From contig JAFLCK010000002.1 of assembly GCA_017303615.1 (NCBI GenBank), forward strand, positions 124,001-188,000: DNA of 64,000 nucleotides. The letters run 5' to 3'. Each line of letters starts with the position of its first letter. The first letter of the stretch is position 1. A program made the position numbers and the translations under genes. The stretch is from Obscuribacter phosphatis_A (lineage in GTDB: Bacteria > Cyanobacteriota > Vampirovibrionia > Obscuribacterales > Obscuribacteraceae). This document shows, one piece after another, positions 9,626 to 18,851 of this stretch. The notes under the pieces were generated by a model that made no database searches, was not told the DNA's origin, and saw only the letters and a program-made list of their open reading frames with translations.

Positions 9626-10350
9626 GCACCCTCATTGTTGACGACGAAGAAAGAGACCGCACTTGGCTCAAGAACTTGCTCACCACCAGCCCTTCCCTGC
9701 AAGGCGAACTGCCGCAACCCATACACGAAGGGCAAGACGGCAGCCAGGCGGTGGAACTAGCCACCAAGCATCACCCCAAGTTGGTCTTCCTCGACATCAA
9801 AATGCCCAATCTTTCGGGCATCAAGGCTGCCGAGCAGATTCTCAAGCTGCTGCCCGACACAGGCGTGATCATGCTCTCTAATTTTTCTGACGAAGTCTAT
9901 GTCAGACAACTTTGGAAAGTCGTACCCCCTAACGGAGTCTTCGGCTATGTCCTGAAAAGTGCCTCGGACGAACAAGTGGTGGAAGCAGCCAAGGCTGTGC
10001 TTTCTGGCGACTGCTGGATACATCCTGGTATAGCCCGAGTAATTCAGCGCACGCAGAACCGAGCCACATCACTTACCCCGGCCGAATATGAAGCCCTGGT
10101 TTGTATCGCCCTGGGTATGACCGACCATGCCATAGCCAAGAAGCTTTATTTGACTGAAAAAGCCGTGCAATCAAGACTGAAGTCACTCTATGCCAAACTA
10201 GGAATACCGGGGCGCAGCGAATCGCACGACACCGAATTCAATCAACGCTGTCGGGCGGTCTATGTATCGACCAGACGAGGCCTAATCAATCAAAGCGAGC
10301 TTGATGACTGGGAAGCCAAAATGCAAGAAAGCAAAGCCGATGTGAAATAG
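9622..10350 (+). CDS. LuxR/NarL-family response regulator
   Basis: 242 residues. The receiver domain (1-135) has the acidic pair Asp7-Asp8, phosphoacceptor Asp58 in VFLDIKMPNLSG, and a lysine in YVLKSASDEQV. The GerE-type helix-turn-helix (about 145-195) reads LTPAEYEALVCIALGMTDHA, then LTEKAVQSRLKSLYAKLGI. The start overlaps the kinase stop as ATGA, giving a translationally coupled two-component pair. A C-terminal extension of about 45 charged residues after the HTH is unusual for the family. Targets are unknown; the adjoining secreted-protein gene 19 bp downstream may be one. Confidence 0.93.
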   Translation: MSTLIVDDEERDRTWLKNLLTTSPSLQGELPQPIHEGQDGSQAVELATKHHPKLVFLDIKMPNLSGIKAAEQILKLLPDTGVIMLSNFSDEVYVRQLWKVVPPNGVFGYVLKSASDEQVVEAAKAVLSGDCWIHPGIARVIQRTQNRATSLTPAEYEALVCIALGMTDHAIAKKLYLTEKAVQSRLKSLYAKLGIPGRSESHDTEFNQRCRAVYVSTRRGLINQSELDDWEAKMQESKADVK

Positions 10351-10369
10351 TGGAAACAAAATAGCGAAG

Positions 10370-12022
10370 ATGAAAACTAAACTCTTGCTCTTACCGACCT
10401 TGACGGTCTCATGTCTAATGAGCCTGGCTTTTGGTGTGGTACAGAGCCCGGCCATACAAGCCATGACCACTGAAGATTTGAGCCGTGCCGAAGCCGGTGT
10501 AAAACTCTTGATGGGCATCTATGGTCGCTTGGGCAGTGAGCCTCAGCTGGCTCTCAAAAATGAAGGCAAGAGCAAAAGCGACATGAGGCAAGATATGGCG
10601 CTGGGAGTAAGCCCAGCCTCATTACAAAGAGAAGCCAACTCTCTAAGCGAACCTGGTCAACTGTTGAGCAATCAGCTTGCTTTCAATAATAATGCCGATC
10701 CGGCCTTGGTTATTCGCCCCCAGCAAAGCAATAAAAAAATCACAGTGGGCCGCGCTGTCATGCAAAAGGTTGTACCCATAGAAGGCATGACCATCGCCAT
10801 GGCGCCGCCATCTGAGAAAGCCCCCAGTCGTCGCGTCGCCTTGCAGGCGGCAGGTTTTGGCGCCGAAAAAGAAAGCCGCCTGGCTGAAAAAACTGACAGC
10901 AGCAAATTTGCCGAGCTAAAGCAAGAAGTGCAAGCCACTAACCTTAGACAAAGAACGGCAGCCATTCCTTATTTGGCAGGCAATCAAATCGGCACGATCA
11001 CACCCATGCAAGACAAAGGCCATGTTCGCGAATTTAACAGCGACAGCAAGCGCACCAGCTACAATACCACTATCGCCCAGCAAAATGCCGATAGCTTTGG
11101 CGGCAGCATGGGCGCTAGCTCTTATGGCGCCGGTATGGGTGCCTCTAATTTTGGCAGGGCCGTAGTCAGTGCTGAAAGAGACGACCAAGACGAAAGAAGC
11201 GACAAAAACGAAAAATTTGGCTTGGTGCGCCCGGCTGAACAGCCTGGGCTGTTTAAATATGTCAGAGAACATGCCCAGCCCTTGCCCAAACAATCACCAG
11301 TAGACAGCGAAGAACCTGGTCGAAAAAATATTGGCAAAGATGCAGCCGGCGAAGAAGTTTTTCTGGCTGACAAACTAATGACTGTGCCGCCACCGGCAGC
11401 CATGCCGCAGGCAGCCCAATACCAGCAAGCCAGGGTGCAGAGTAAACCTCAGTATAAAGTCGCGGCCGGCACGGAGAAGAAAACTCGCGAAAAAGCCAAG
11501 GCCGCCCCAGCCAGAGAAGAGCCATTAATTACTTCCGCTCGCAATGCCCCGGGAGCACCGCCTCTCGTAGCCTATTTGCCGCCCAGCACCTTAAGAGGCA
11601 TAAACGGTCTCAATCTCTGGGTAGGCGAAGCCGAAACACTGAATTTTTTGAAGAGTCGAGGCACTATAAGAAGTACAGCCACCTTGGGCTGGAAGGTGGT
11701 GACCTTGACCAATACGCAGGGACAGGTTGCCTGCCAGGCTTATTTGCGCAATGGCAAACTAGAAGCACTGAGGGTTTATAGCTCTGACCTTTTACCGAAC
11801 AGTCTAGGCGTTCCTATAGATAGCGACCTCACCCAGATGAAAAGCAAATATGGCGAACCGTCTTTTGTCTTGGAAGAACCCAAAACAGAAAAACCGAGCG
11901 CAGTTTCGGCTAAAAACTATGTTTATCCCCTAAGCCAGGTTGCTTTCCAAATTGCTCGCGATAAGAACCAAGGGCAGGGCAAGCCAAAAGTAGTGAGCGT
12001 ACTTTTCTTCCATTATTTATAA
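10370..12022 (+). CDS. Secreted protein of unknown function
   Basis: I do not recognise the family. The 550-residue product begins with a signal peptide (KLLLLPTLTVSCLMSLAFG, likely cleavage after AIQA). Residues about 40-390 are low-complexity and charged with a Gly/Ser/Ala patch (SFGGSMGASSYGAGMGASNF). The last 150 residues look folded: LNLWVGEAETLNFLKSRG, YLRNGKLEALRVY, DSDLTQMKSKYGEPSFVL. The 'small step plus KYGEP' pattern is reminiscent of small periplasmic domains of the SmpA/DUF4309 kind, but this is only a resemblance. It follows the response regulator by 19 bp and is probably in the same transcript. Confidence 0.7.
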   Translation: MKTKLLLLPTLTVSCLMSLAFGVVQSPAIQAMTTEDLSRAEAGVKLLMGIYGRLGSEPQLALKNEGKSKSDMRQDMALGVSPASLQREANSLSEPGQLLSNQLAFNNNADPALVIRPQQSNKKITVGRAVMQKVVPIEGMTIAMAPPSEKAPSRRVALQAAGFGAEKESRLAEKTDSSKFAELKQEVQATNLRQRTAAIPYLAGNQIGTITPMQDKGHVREFNSDSKRTSYNTTIAQQNADSFGGSMGASSYGAGMGASNFGRAVVSAERDDQDERSDKNEKFGLVRPAEQPGLFKYVREHAQPLPKQSPVDSEEPGRKNIGKDAAGEEVFLADKLMTVPPPAAMPQAAQYQQARVQSKPQYKVAAGTEKKTREKAKAAPAREEPLITSARNAPGAPPLVAYLPPSTLRGINGLNLWVGEAETLNFLKSRGTIRSTATLGWKVVTLTNTQGQVACQAYLRNGKLEALRVYSSDLLPNSLGVPIDSDLTQMKSKYGEPSFVLEEPKTEKPSAVSAKNYVYPLSQVAFQIARDKNQGQGKPKVVSVLFFHYL

Positions 12023-12109
12023 ACTGCTTCGTATTTCACCCACCTGACAACCCCGCTTGACCGTGCTAACTTAAGCTAGTTGGCAAAATAAGAGGCAAGT
12101 TGGCGCAAG

Positions 12110-12937
12110 ATGAGTCTAAATACTGAAAAGGCAGCTCTGAAAGAAGTACCCAACAAAGACCAAGCTCAAGAAACAAGAGAATTATGGATGGCTGATCTGG
12201 CTAAGCCGCCAGCCGCAAATGAAATCAGAAAAGTTCAAAATGTGCCGGACGAACCGGAAGAAGAAAGCGAAGCCCATGCACCGGAAAACCTTTCGGAAGT
12301 ATTGCGGGCGGAAGACCCTCGAAATTTAGGCAAAGGTCTTAGAACCATGCAAGGTTTGGTGGAAGAATTCGCTTCGGCTAAAGATAAGCCCAAAGCACTC
12401 GGTCAAATGCGAGATGGCTTTGAAGAAGCAGTAAAACAAACCGACCGCGATTTTGAAGAAACCAAGACAAAATTTGAGCAAGAAAGGCTGAAGCTTAAGC
12501 CCGAGATGGAACCAAGGGTGAAAGCTTTTGAAAGCGCCGCTGAAAACATGGGTGCCGCCCTGGGCAAACTGCCCAAGGAAGAACAAGAAAGAATGACCTG
12601 GCTCATGGGCGGTTATAAAAACGGCAAGAACTCTCCCGAACTTGATGCAGCCATTGCCAAGGAAGTGAACAAACATCCGGGACTTTTGCCGGCTTTAGAG
12701 AACGGCATCAAAGCCCAGACCGAGCTTGCCCCTTACATGGAAAAAGCAAAAGAATTGAAAGAGAGCATGGATGTTGCTGTCGCCGAAAGAGTGGCAGGCA
12801 GACAGGTCTATAGCGAAGTCTTAAAAGAAGGCGGCGACTTGAAACGAGCCCAGCGCATGGAAATGGAAGCAAGAGCGCTGACCATGGGCATTCCCCTTGA
12901 GCAACTTGATGCTCTTGAGAAAAGACAGAAAAATTAG
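12110..12937 (+). CDS. Charged coiled-coil protein, unknown function
   Basis: 275 residues, no signal peptide or membrane segment. The first 75 residues are acidic and probably disordered; the rest is rich in Glu, Lys, Ala and Leu with long helical stretches (for example TKTKFEQERLKLKPEMEPRV and MEMEARALTMGIPLEQLDAL), fitting an extended coiled coil. No enzymatic motif. Codon use matches the neighbours. It sits 87 bp after the secreted protein and 43 bp before the deaminase gene, so operon membership is uncertain. No function proposed. Confidence 0.65.
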   Translation: MSLNTEKAALKEVPNKDQAQETRELWMADLAKPPAANEIRKVQNVPDEPEEESEAHAPENLSEVLRAEDPRNLGKGLRTMQGLVEEFASAKDKPKALGQMRDGFEEAVKQTDRDFEETKTKFEQERLKLKPEMEPRVKAFESAAENMGAALGKLPKEEQERMTWLMGGYKNGKNSPELDAAIAKEVNKHPGLLPALENGIKAQTELAPYMEKAKELKESMDVAVAERVAGRQVYSEVLKEGGDLKRAQRMEMEARALTMGIPLEQLDALEKRQKN

Positions 12938-12980
12938 AACAAAAACTTGAGCATGCTCTAGTCTTACTTGCTGTAGACTT

Positions 12981-14009
12981 ATGGTCATGACAGCAAATTT
13001 TGAAACTAGAGAAAACTTGATCGACACCAAGAAAGACCTGCAAAGATTACCCAAGGCCGAATTGCACCTTCATATTGAAGGCACTTTCGAGCCTGAGCTG
13101 ATCTTTGAGATGGCGGCCAAGAACAACGTCAAACTTGCCTATGCCGATGTAGAGGCCCTTAGGCGAGCCTATGACTTTGCCGATCTGCAATCATTTCTCA
13201 ATGTCTATTATGCCGGCATGTCGGTGCTCAAAGACGAAAGCGATTTCGAAACACTGACCAATGCTTACTTTGCCCGAGCACAACAAGACGGTATCGTACA
13301 CGCTGAACTCTTTTTTGATCCCCAGGCTCATGCCGCAAACGGTATCGCTTTTGATACCGTCATCAGGGGTCTGCATCAAGCAGTCAAAACATCTAAAGAA
13401 AAATACGGACTGACAAGCAGTTTGATTTTGTGCTTCTTGCGCGACTTAGATGAAGACAGCGCCATGCAAACTTTAGAAAAGGCACTCAAGCACCGCGATA
13501 AATTTATCGGGGTTGGACTGGACTCAGCCGAAGTGGGCAATCCACCCTCAAAATTTGCCCGCGTCTTTGCCCGGGCCAAAGCAGAAGAACTGAGACTGGT
13601 GGCGCATGCCGGCGAAGAAGGCCCACCCGAATATGTCAAGCAAGCACTCGACTTACTTAAGGTCGAACGCATCGATCATGGTGTGCGCAGCCTGGAAGAT
13701 AGCGAACTGACCAAGCGCCTCATCGACTCAGGTATTCCGCTAACCGTCTGCCCGCTTTCCAATGTCAAACTAAAAGTTTTTGCCAATCTGCAAGAGCACA
13801 ACCTCAAGAAGATGCTTGATTTAGGTCTTAATGCCACAGTCAATGCCGACGACCCAGCTTACTTCGGGGGCTACTTGCTGGAAAACTTCTGGCAGTGCAA
13901 AGAAGCACTATCGCTGTCCGACCAAGAACTTGTCAGACTTTGCAGAAATTCAATCAATGCTTCTTTTATGAGTGCTTCCGAAAAGTCTCTTCATCTTGCA
14001 AATTTGTAA
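12981..14009 (+). CDS. Adenine/adenosine deaminase family protein (likely adenine deaminase type 2)
   Basis: Zinc-dependent amidohydrolase of the purine-salvage pathway, 342 residues, full length. Metal ligands and active site are all visible: ELHLHIEG (HxH), HAGEEGPP, RIDHGVRS and NADDPAYFGG. The sequence AELFFDPQAH, the GLDSAEVGNPPSKF stretch, and PLTVCPLSNVKL match the adenine-deaminase subfamily (adenine to hypoxanthine) better than true adenosine deaminases; the substrate is therefore inferred, not proven. Two in-frame ATGs (12981, 12987) are possible starts and neither has a strong ribosome-binding site. Confidence 0.9.
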   Translation: MVMTANFETRENLIDTKKDLQRLPKAELHLHIEGTFEPELIFEMAAKNNVKLAYADVEALRRAYDFADLQSFLNVYYAGMSVLKDESDFETLTNAYFARAQQDGIVHAELFFDPQAHAANGIAFDTVIRGLHQAVKTSKEKYGLTSSLILCFLRDLDEDSAMQTLEKALKHRDKFIGVGLDSAEVGNPPSKFARVFARAKAEELRLVAHAGEEGPPEYVKQALDLLKVERIDHGVRSLEDSELTKRLIDSGIPLTVCPLSNVKLKVFANLQEHNLKKMLDLGLNATVNADDPAYFGGYLLENFWQCKEALSLSDQELVRLCRNSINASFMSASEKSLHLANL

Positions 14010-14017
14010 GAATGGCA

Positions 14018-14061
14018 AGAATGTTAGAATAAAGCCTTAGCGAAGTACATAAAAACATTCT
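14018..14061 (+). repeat. Inverted repeat upstream of dnaX
   Basis: AGAATGTT (14018-14025) and AACATTCT (14054-14061) are perfect 8-bp inverted copies separated by 28 bp, filling most of the 66-bp gap before dnaX. The loop is too long and a T-run is absent for a standard terminator; a leader hairpin or an operator are both possible. Confidence 0.35.
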
Positions 14062-14075
14062 CTCCGGCTCAGGCA

Positions 14076-16283
14076 TTGGAAGCTTATCAACCTCTTTACT
14101 TGCGACATCGTCCGCAGACCCTCAAGCAGCTTGTGGGTCAACATTCGGTCGTCAAGACTCTTTCCAATGCCATCGAGAACGACCGCATCGCCCATGCCTA
14201 TTTATTCACCGGGCCAAGAGGTACAGGTAAGACTTCAAGCGCTCGTATCTTGGCCAAGTCGCTTAATTGCCAGGAAGGACCGACAACCGAGCCTTGCATG
14301 GTTTGCCCCATGTGCACAGAGATCAAGCAGGGCATTTCACCGGCTGTTCTAGAAATAGACGCTGCCTCGAACAACTCGGTGGACGACGCTCGTATTCTTA
14401 TTGAGAGAGCACCACTGGTGGCTCAGGGCGGGCGCTTCAAGCTTTATATCATCGACGAATGTCACATGCTCACCAAAGAAGCCTTCAATGCTTTGCTGAA
14501 GACAATCGAAGAGCCGCCGCCGCGCGTTATCTTCGTCTTAGCCACCACCGAAGAACATAAGGTGCCGCCCACGATCATCAGCCGCTGCCAGCGACTCATG
14601 TTCAGATTGGTCAGTCACGAAGATCTGATTGTGCACCTGCGTAATGTCGCCAACCAAGAAGAAATCAATATCGAAGACAGTGCCCTCGAATTAATTGCCA
14701 GGCGCTCGGGCGGCGGCTTGCGCGATGCCATGGGTTTACTCGATCAAGCCTCTCTTTTAGCCACAGCAGAAAGACCGGTCTCGGTGACAGATCTTTTGAC
14801 CCTGCTTGGCGCCATCGACGAAGATGTCTTGCTCGAAATAAGCAAAGGCATGAAAGAACGCAACGGTGAGCAAGTCTTAACAGCCGTGCACGGACTGCTC
14901 AGTCGTGGACGCGAACCATCCTTGGTGGCACTCGAACTCAGTAAGCACTTTCTCAATATGACCAAAGCTCTGCATCTGGGTCGCTCAAAAGAAAGAGACA
15001 ATAAAGAAAGCATTCTGGCTCAAATCATCTCAGGCTCAAGCGGCTATATACAAGCAATCACAGAGCTGGCGCCGGCTTTCGAAGGTTACGAACTAACCCA
15101 GATGGTCGAACATCTAGATAGATTGGAACAGTCTTTGCGCCGCTCCACACAGCCGGCCCTCTCTTTAGAAATAGGTTTGCTTTCGCTTTGCTATAGACAA
15201 GAGATTCATCTGATCAAAGACTTGGTCGGTCGCATCGAAGCCTTAGAAGCACAGCTGGCAGATGGTCCTCGGGTGCAAATGCAAGCGCCGGTACAGGCAC
15301 CCAGACCACAGAACCAGATGCCGCCGCCTCCAATTAGTCATCAGGCGCCTTCTTCTCCAATTAGTCATCAGGCGCCAGCGCCTGTGCCGTCAGTCAGAGA
15401 AACACAGCAGGCTTTTGAAAGAGCGCCACAGCCCGATTTAGAGAGAGCAACACCACCCGAACCAGAAAATCGGCAGCTGGAAAGAAAAGCCTCTAACGAG
15501 CCTGAACCGGAAAGAGAAGAAAGACCAAGCCCGCCCCCTCAACCAAAAGCGCCGCCTCCGCCTGCTCAAAATACTACACAGAACACTACACAAAGCAATA
15601 CAAACGAAGAAGGCAGCTACCCCTTCGAAGTAGTAAACGAGTTCTGGTCAAACCTATTGGAAGAACTCCATTCGCGCTCCATCCCCACTTATAGCTTGGT
15701 TTCCCAATTCGGCTTCCCTCTGGCTTTGAGAGAAGACGAGCTGGTAATCAGTGTTTCGCGCGAACACTTCCAGAAAACCATTGAAAACAAAGCGGACCAA
15801 ATCAAATCGGCCGCCAAGAAAATCACAGGCAGAGACCTTTTCATCAAAGTAAAGATTCAAACAGAACAGCCCAACCAGGGCAAGATTGGTCGCAGCGAGC
15901 CGAAAAACGAAAGCGAATCACAGCCACAGCCTGGTCATGCCGGACAGAGACAAAGCCAACCAGCCCCCAGAGAATATGCCAGTCCGCCCAATCCACCCCA
16001 AGGCGAGAGCGATTCTCAAGGTGACGACGACGATGAAAGTGACCCGTCGCCGCAAGATCTAAGGGGTAGGTCGAGGCCGGATCCCTTTGAAGAGAGCGAT
16101 GCAACCGTTTCAAGCTCAAGTTTAGGCTCTAGTTTAGACTCAACAACTGAAGGCGTGGCCACTTTGTCGAGCGAAAGACCCCGCCGGGCAAATAACGTGC
16201 CGCCGCCTGAAACCGGCGACCAGCTCATGGTGAAAGAAGCCTACAAACTTTTCGAAGGGCCTGGGTCGCGTCAGATAGGCTGA
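14076..16283 (+). CDS. dnaX: DNA polymerase III subunits gamma/tau
   Basis: Clamp-loader ATPase of the replisome. Of 735 residues, 1-230 form the AAA+ module: Walker A GPRGTGKT (46-53), a zinc-binding set CQEGPTTEPCMVCPMC, Walker B IIDECHML, and sensor/arginine-finger ISRCQR. The clamp-loader domain III extends to about 385. A Pro/Gln-rich linker (about 390-510) precedes a tau-like domain (about 515-605) and an acidic tail. The start is TTG at 14076, giving the usual MEAYQPLYLRHRP opening. I found no run of six or more A residues in the gene, so no obvious slippery site for a short gamma form. Confidence 0.95.
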   Translation: MEAYQPLYLRHRPQTLKQLVGQHSVVKTLSNAIENDRIAHAYLFTGPRGTGKTSSARILAKSLNCQEGPTTEPCMVCPMCTEIKQGISPAVLEIDAASNNSVDDARILIERAPLVAQGGRFKLYIIDECHMLTKEAFNALLKTIEEPPPRVIFVLATTEEHKVPPTIISRCQRLMFRLVSHEDLIVHLRNVANQEEINIEDSALELIARRSGGGLRDAMGLLDQASLLATAERPVSVTDLLTLLGAIDEDVLLEISKGMKERNGEQVLTAVHGLLSRGREPSLVALELSKHFLNMTKALHLGRSKERDNKESILAQIISGSSGYIQAITELAPAFEGYELTQMVEHLDRLEQSLRRSTQPALSLEIGLLSLCYRQEIHLIKDLVGRIEALEAQLADGPRVQMQAPVQAPRPQNQMPPPPISHQAPSSPISHQAPAPVPSVRETQQAFERAPQPDLERATPPEPENRQLERKASNEPEPEREERPSPPPQPKAPPPPAQNTTQNTTQSNTNEEGSYPFEVVNEFWSNLLEELHSRSIPTYSLVSQFGFPLALREDELVISVSREHFQKTIENKADQIKSAAKKITGRDLFIKVKIQTEQPNQGKIGRSEPKNESESQPQPGHAGQRQSQPAPREYASPPNPPQGESDSQGDDDDESDPSPQDLRGRSRPDPFEESDATVSSSSLGSSLDSTTEGVATLSSERPRRANNVPPPETGDQLMVKEAYKLFEGPGSRQIG
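15328..15376 (+). repeat. Two-copy 22-bp repeat inside dnaX
   Basis: The same 22-bp stretch occurs at 15328-15349 and 15355-15376 (27-bp period), encoding two PISHQAP units in the proline-rich linker of DnaX. It is an in-frame duplication in a disordered region. Confidence 0.8.
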
Positions 16284-16329
16284 CTACTGAAAAGCTTTCC
16301 TGAACCCAGGCTTTATTTGCTGGACAAGA

Positions 16330-16656
16330 CTAACGGTCCGGCAAGAGCGAAAAGCCTTCGCCAATCGAGTCAACCCCCATTAGGGTCAAGAATTGATGCA
16401 GATTCTCGCTCGATAACTCTTCTTGGTCGAGCCGGTCGACCCGAGCCCTCTCGGGACCGGTGCTGCAATAAGTTATCAAGACCTGCACTGCCGAGCTTTC
16501 ACCCTGCACCAGTGCCTCAACCTGACCGCTTGCCAGATTGCGCACATAGCCGCAAAGCCCAAGCGCCTGTGCCGTCCTTCGGGTACTTTGCCGAAAGAAG
16601 ACCCCCTGCACCTTGCCGGTGACTAAAAGATAAACCGTCCTTAAAGCCATGACCAT
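16330..16656 (-). CDS. acyP: Acylphosphatase
   Basis: Small cytoplasmic hydrolase of acyl phosphates such as carbamoyl and acetyl phosphate, about 108 residues. The two family signatures are intact: VTGKVQGVFFRQST with the phosphate-binding Arg, and GYVRNLASGQVEALVQGE with the catalytic Asn. The C-terminal third is longer than the common 90-residue form. Start choices are TTG 16659, ATG 16656 or ATG 16650; 16656 is used here because AGGG lies just upstream. It converges on dnaX (46 bp gap) and diverges from the J-domain protein gene. Confidence 0.9.
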   Translation of the reverse strand: MVMALRTVYLLVTGKVQGVFFRQSTRRTAQALGLCGYVRNLASGQVEALVQGESSAVQVLITYCSTGPERARVDRLDQEELSSENLHQFLTLMGVDSIGEGFSLLPDR

Positions 16657-16708
16657 CAAACCCTATCAGATAATAAATTCAATATAGAAAGGTGGTCAAC
16701 AGGCTACA

Positions 16709-18844
16709 ATGGAGAAATCTGTCGACACCTGCGCAAAGGAAGTCAAGGACCCAATGGCGCCAGAAGAAGCGAAACTTCAAAACGAAGAGATAACCCTCGA
16801 GGTGCTGGATGCAGCCATCAAAGAGGCAAAAGGCGACGATCTCGACATAAATCCTTTTACCCTGGCGCGCAAGCTCTCGGTAGAGCCCCATATCTTGTTC
16901 GAAAGCAGAGAACTGATGGGGCGTATCATCGAAGCAAGACGCAAAGCCCAGGGCGATAGCGCCACTTTTTCCTTAGACTCCGAGCTTTTGCTCAAGGTAA
17001 AAGAGCTGGAAGGCGAGCTCAATCGCCTCACCGAAATCAATCAAGAGCTTTACGACCGCGGTCTCTCACTGGAAGACCAACTGGTGGCGGTCGAAGCCAA
17101 AATGAGCGATCTCGAGACCGAAGCCGAGACCCTGGCTATGCAATTGCAAAATTCCTGGCATCTTGGCTATAACAAGGGTCTGGCCGATGGGAAAGCCCAG
17201 GGTGGAGTCGCCGTCGCCGAAGTGGGGGAACCGGTTGGTCATACCACCGCCGAACACGAACCGGTAGTGCTTGAACTGACAGATACAGAAGAAGCAGGAC
17301 AGACAGAGCCAGCGAAAGCCGGCGATAAAGATTTGCCAGAAGAGCAAGATATAGCAGAGACAAAGTCGGCTGAAATAGAAGAAGTCGCCGCTGAAAGCCC
17401 AAAAGAAATCATCGGTAGCAACGACAGCACCGATACAGGCGAGTTCCAAGCCAAACCAAGTTATAACGACCGAGTCTACAATGCTGTTTCAAGCAGCTTT
17501 GTCGCCAACAGCAGCAAAGAAAACTATGGCAGTTTCTCTTGGCGCGAAATTGAAACTGTCTATCAGTACAGCACAGTGGCTGGTCGTCCCAATATCAATC
17601 TCTATTTCGAACCCTTTGCCCAGCCTCCACAAGAAGAAGATGATGAGCAAGAGCAGAATCAGGAGCCGAGTAAGCCCAAAGAGGCAGCCGCAGTCAAGCC
17701 AAGCAAAATTGGTGAAACCAGTGCTTTGCCTATAATCGAAGACTTCCTCACCAAGCCGGAAGAGCCTAGCGAACAAGCAAAGAATCAGGCCAAGCTGCAA
17801 ACTGAAACCCAGCCCATACCTGGAGCCGCAGCTTATTTCCAGGCTCAAGCCAAAGCTGAAGAAGCAGCCAAGCAGAAAGAAAAAGAGAAGAGCGAAGAAA
17901 GCCCGCGCCCTCGCAAAAGACGGACTGACGAATTTCATGCCGACACCGCTGCCATTGATATGGGAGAGAGTCTTACTTTGGGCGCTGAGTTTTACCAAGG
18001 GCTGGGCGTTATCAATGCCGATGCCGACCGCCGCCCCGAACTTTCCACTTTCGACAGCCTCACTGCAGTAAAGACTGACGAAGGCGGTAAGGACGAGCTA
18101 GATCTGGACAAATTGGATATTTTCGAAGGATTGGAAGATATAGAGGAGCTTTCGCAGATAGAAGTGATTGAAGATGTGGTGCTGCCCGACATGCCCAAGA
18201 ATACTGGTGGCGAAAGCAAGAGCAATAACAGTCAGGACTCATCTGAAAGCAGATTTGAAAGCCAAATAGATAGCCAAGAAAGCCAAAGAGAAACGCAAGA
18301 CGGCATCAAGCAAATGGAGCTTGGTCCTGAGGATCTGCGCGAATTGGTGAAAAATCGCATCAAGCAAGCCGAGGTTGAGCACCAAACCGAGAAGCAGCCC
18401 CAGGTCAAGCAAGATGATGAAGCGGCCGCTGCCAAACTAGACGCTGAAGCGATCAAGCAAGGTGTACGCAATAAATTCGTGGGAGGCAAAGCCCCCAGCC
18501 AAGAGACCCCGGCACCGGCAGTGGTATCGACACCAAGAGTGGTGCCGCCCGAAATTCGTAAAGCCTGTATGATTCTCGGTGTAAGACCGGAAGAATTAAC
18601 CGTGAAAGTGGTTGTGGATGCCTGGAAGCGCGAGATGTCGCAGCCAGGTGTGCACCCCGACACCGGCGGCGATACAGAAACTGCAATTTATTTGAACAAC
18701 GCAAAAGTAGAATTGGTCAAATGGATTGAAGCGCAGACTCCCAAACTAGGCAAGAAGTTTGGCAGTCAACAAGGCGGTCCAAAACCGCATGAACCAGGCA
18801 AACCCTTCATAATGGGGCAGAAGCCTACAGATAAAGGCAAATAG
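16709..18844 (+). CDS. Coiled-coil protein with C-terminal J-domain
   Basis: 711 residues. Residues about 20-75 are helical and include an HTH-like segment (NPFTLARKLSVEPHILFESR); a coiled coil follows (about 92-150; KVKELEGELNRLTEINQEL). A long acidic, Gln/Glu/Lys-rich region with no domain I recognise spans 160-600. Near residues 613-675 is a divergent J-domain: a helix-I-like ACMILGVRPEEL, basic helix II (DAWKREMSQ), the HPD tripeptide at 649-651 (HPDTGGD) and a helix III (YLNNAKVELVKWI). J-domains stimulate Hsp70 ATPase, so an adaptor bringing DnaK to a specific client is plausible. The der gene starts 7 bp downstream. HTH assignment is tentative; the J-domain is well supported. Confidence 0.75.
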   Translation: MEKSVDTCAKEVKDPMAPEEAKLQNEEITLEVLDAAIKEAKGDDLDINPFTLARKLSVEPHILFESRELMGRIIEARRKAQGDSATFSLDSELLLKVKELEGELNRLTEINQELYDRGLSLEDQLVAVEAKMSDLETEAETLAMQLQNSWHLGYNKGLADGKAQGGVAVAEVGEPVGHTTAEHEPVVLELTDTEEAGQTEPAKAGDKDLPEEQDIAETKSAEIEEVAAESPKEIIGSNDSTDTGEFQAKPSYNDRVYNAVSSSFVANSSKENYGSFSWREIETVYQYSTVAGRPNINLYFEPFAQPPQEEDDEQEQNQEPSKPKEAAAVKPSKIGETSALPIIEDFLTKPEEPSEQAKNQAKLQTETQPIPGAAAYFQAQAKAEEAAKQKEKEKSEESPRPRKRRTDEFHADTAAIDMGESLTLGAEFYQGLGVINADADRRPELSTFDSLTAVKTDEGGKDELDLDKLDIFEGLEDIEELSQIEVIEDVVLPDMPKNTGGESKSNNSQDSSESRFESQIDSQESQRETQDGIKQMELGPEDLRELVKNRIKQAEVEHQTEKQPQVKQDDEAAAAKLDAEAIKQGVRNKFVGGKAPSQETPAPAVVSTPRVVPPEIRKACMILGVRPEELTVKVVVDAWKREMSQPGVHPDTGGDTETAIYLNNAKVELVKWIEAQTPKLGKKFGSQQGGPKPHEPGKPFIMGQKPTDKGK

Positions 18845-18851
18845 TCAGAAC

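Noticed and set aside
14076..16283. Programmed frameshift site in dnaX
   Set aside because: No A6 or longer run was found in the gene, so there is no visible basis for a short gamma product.
17489..17998. 169-codon reverse frame opposite the J-domain gene
   Set aside because: Shadow of the Glu/Lys-rich coding strand; Leu/Phe-rich product with no domain and no ribosome-binding site.
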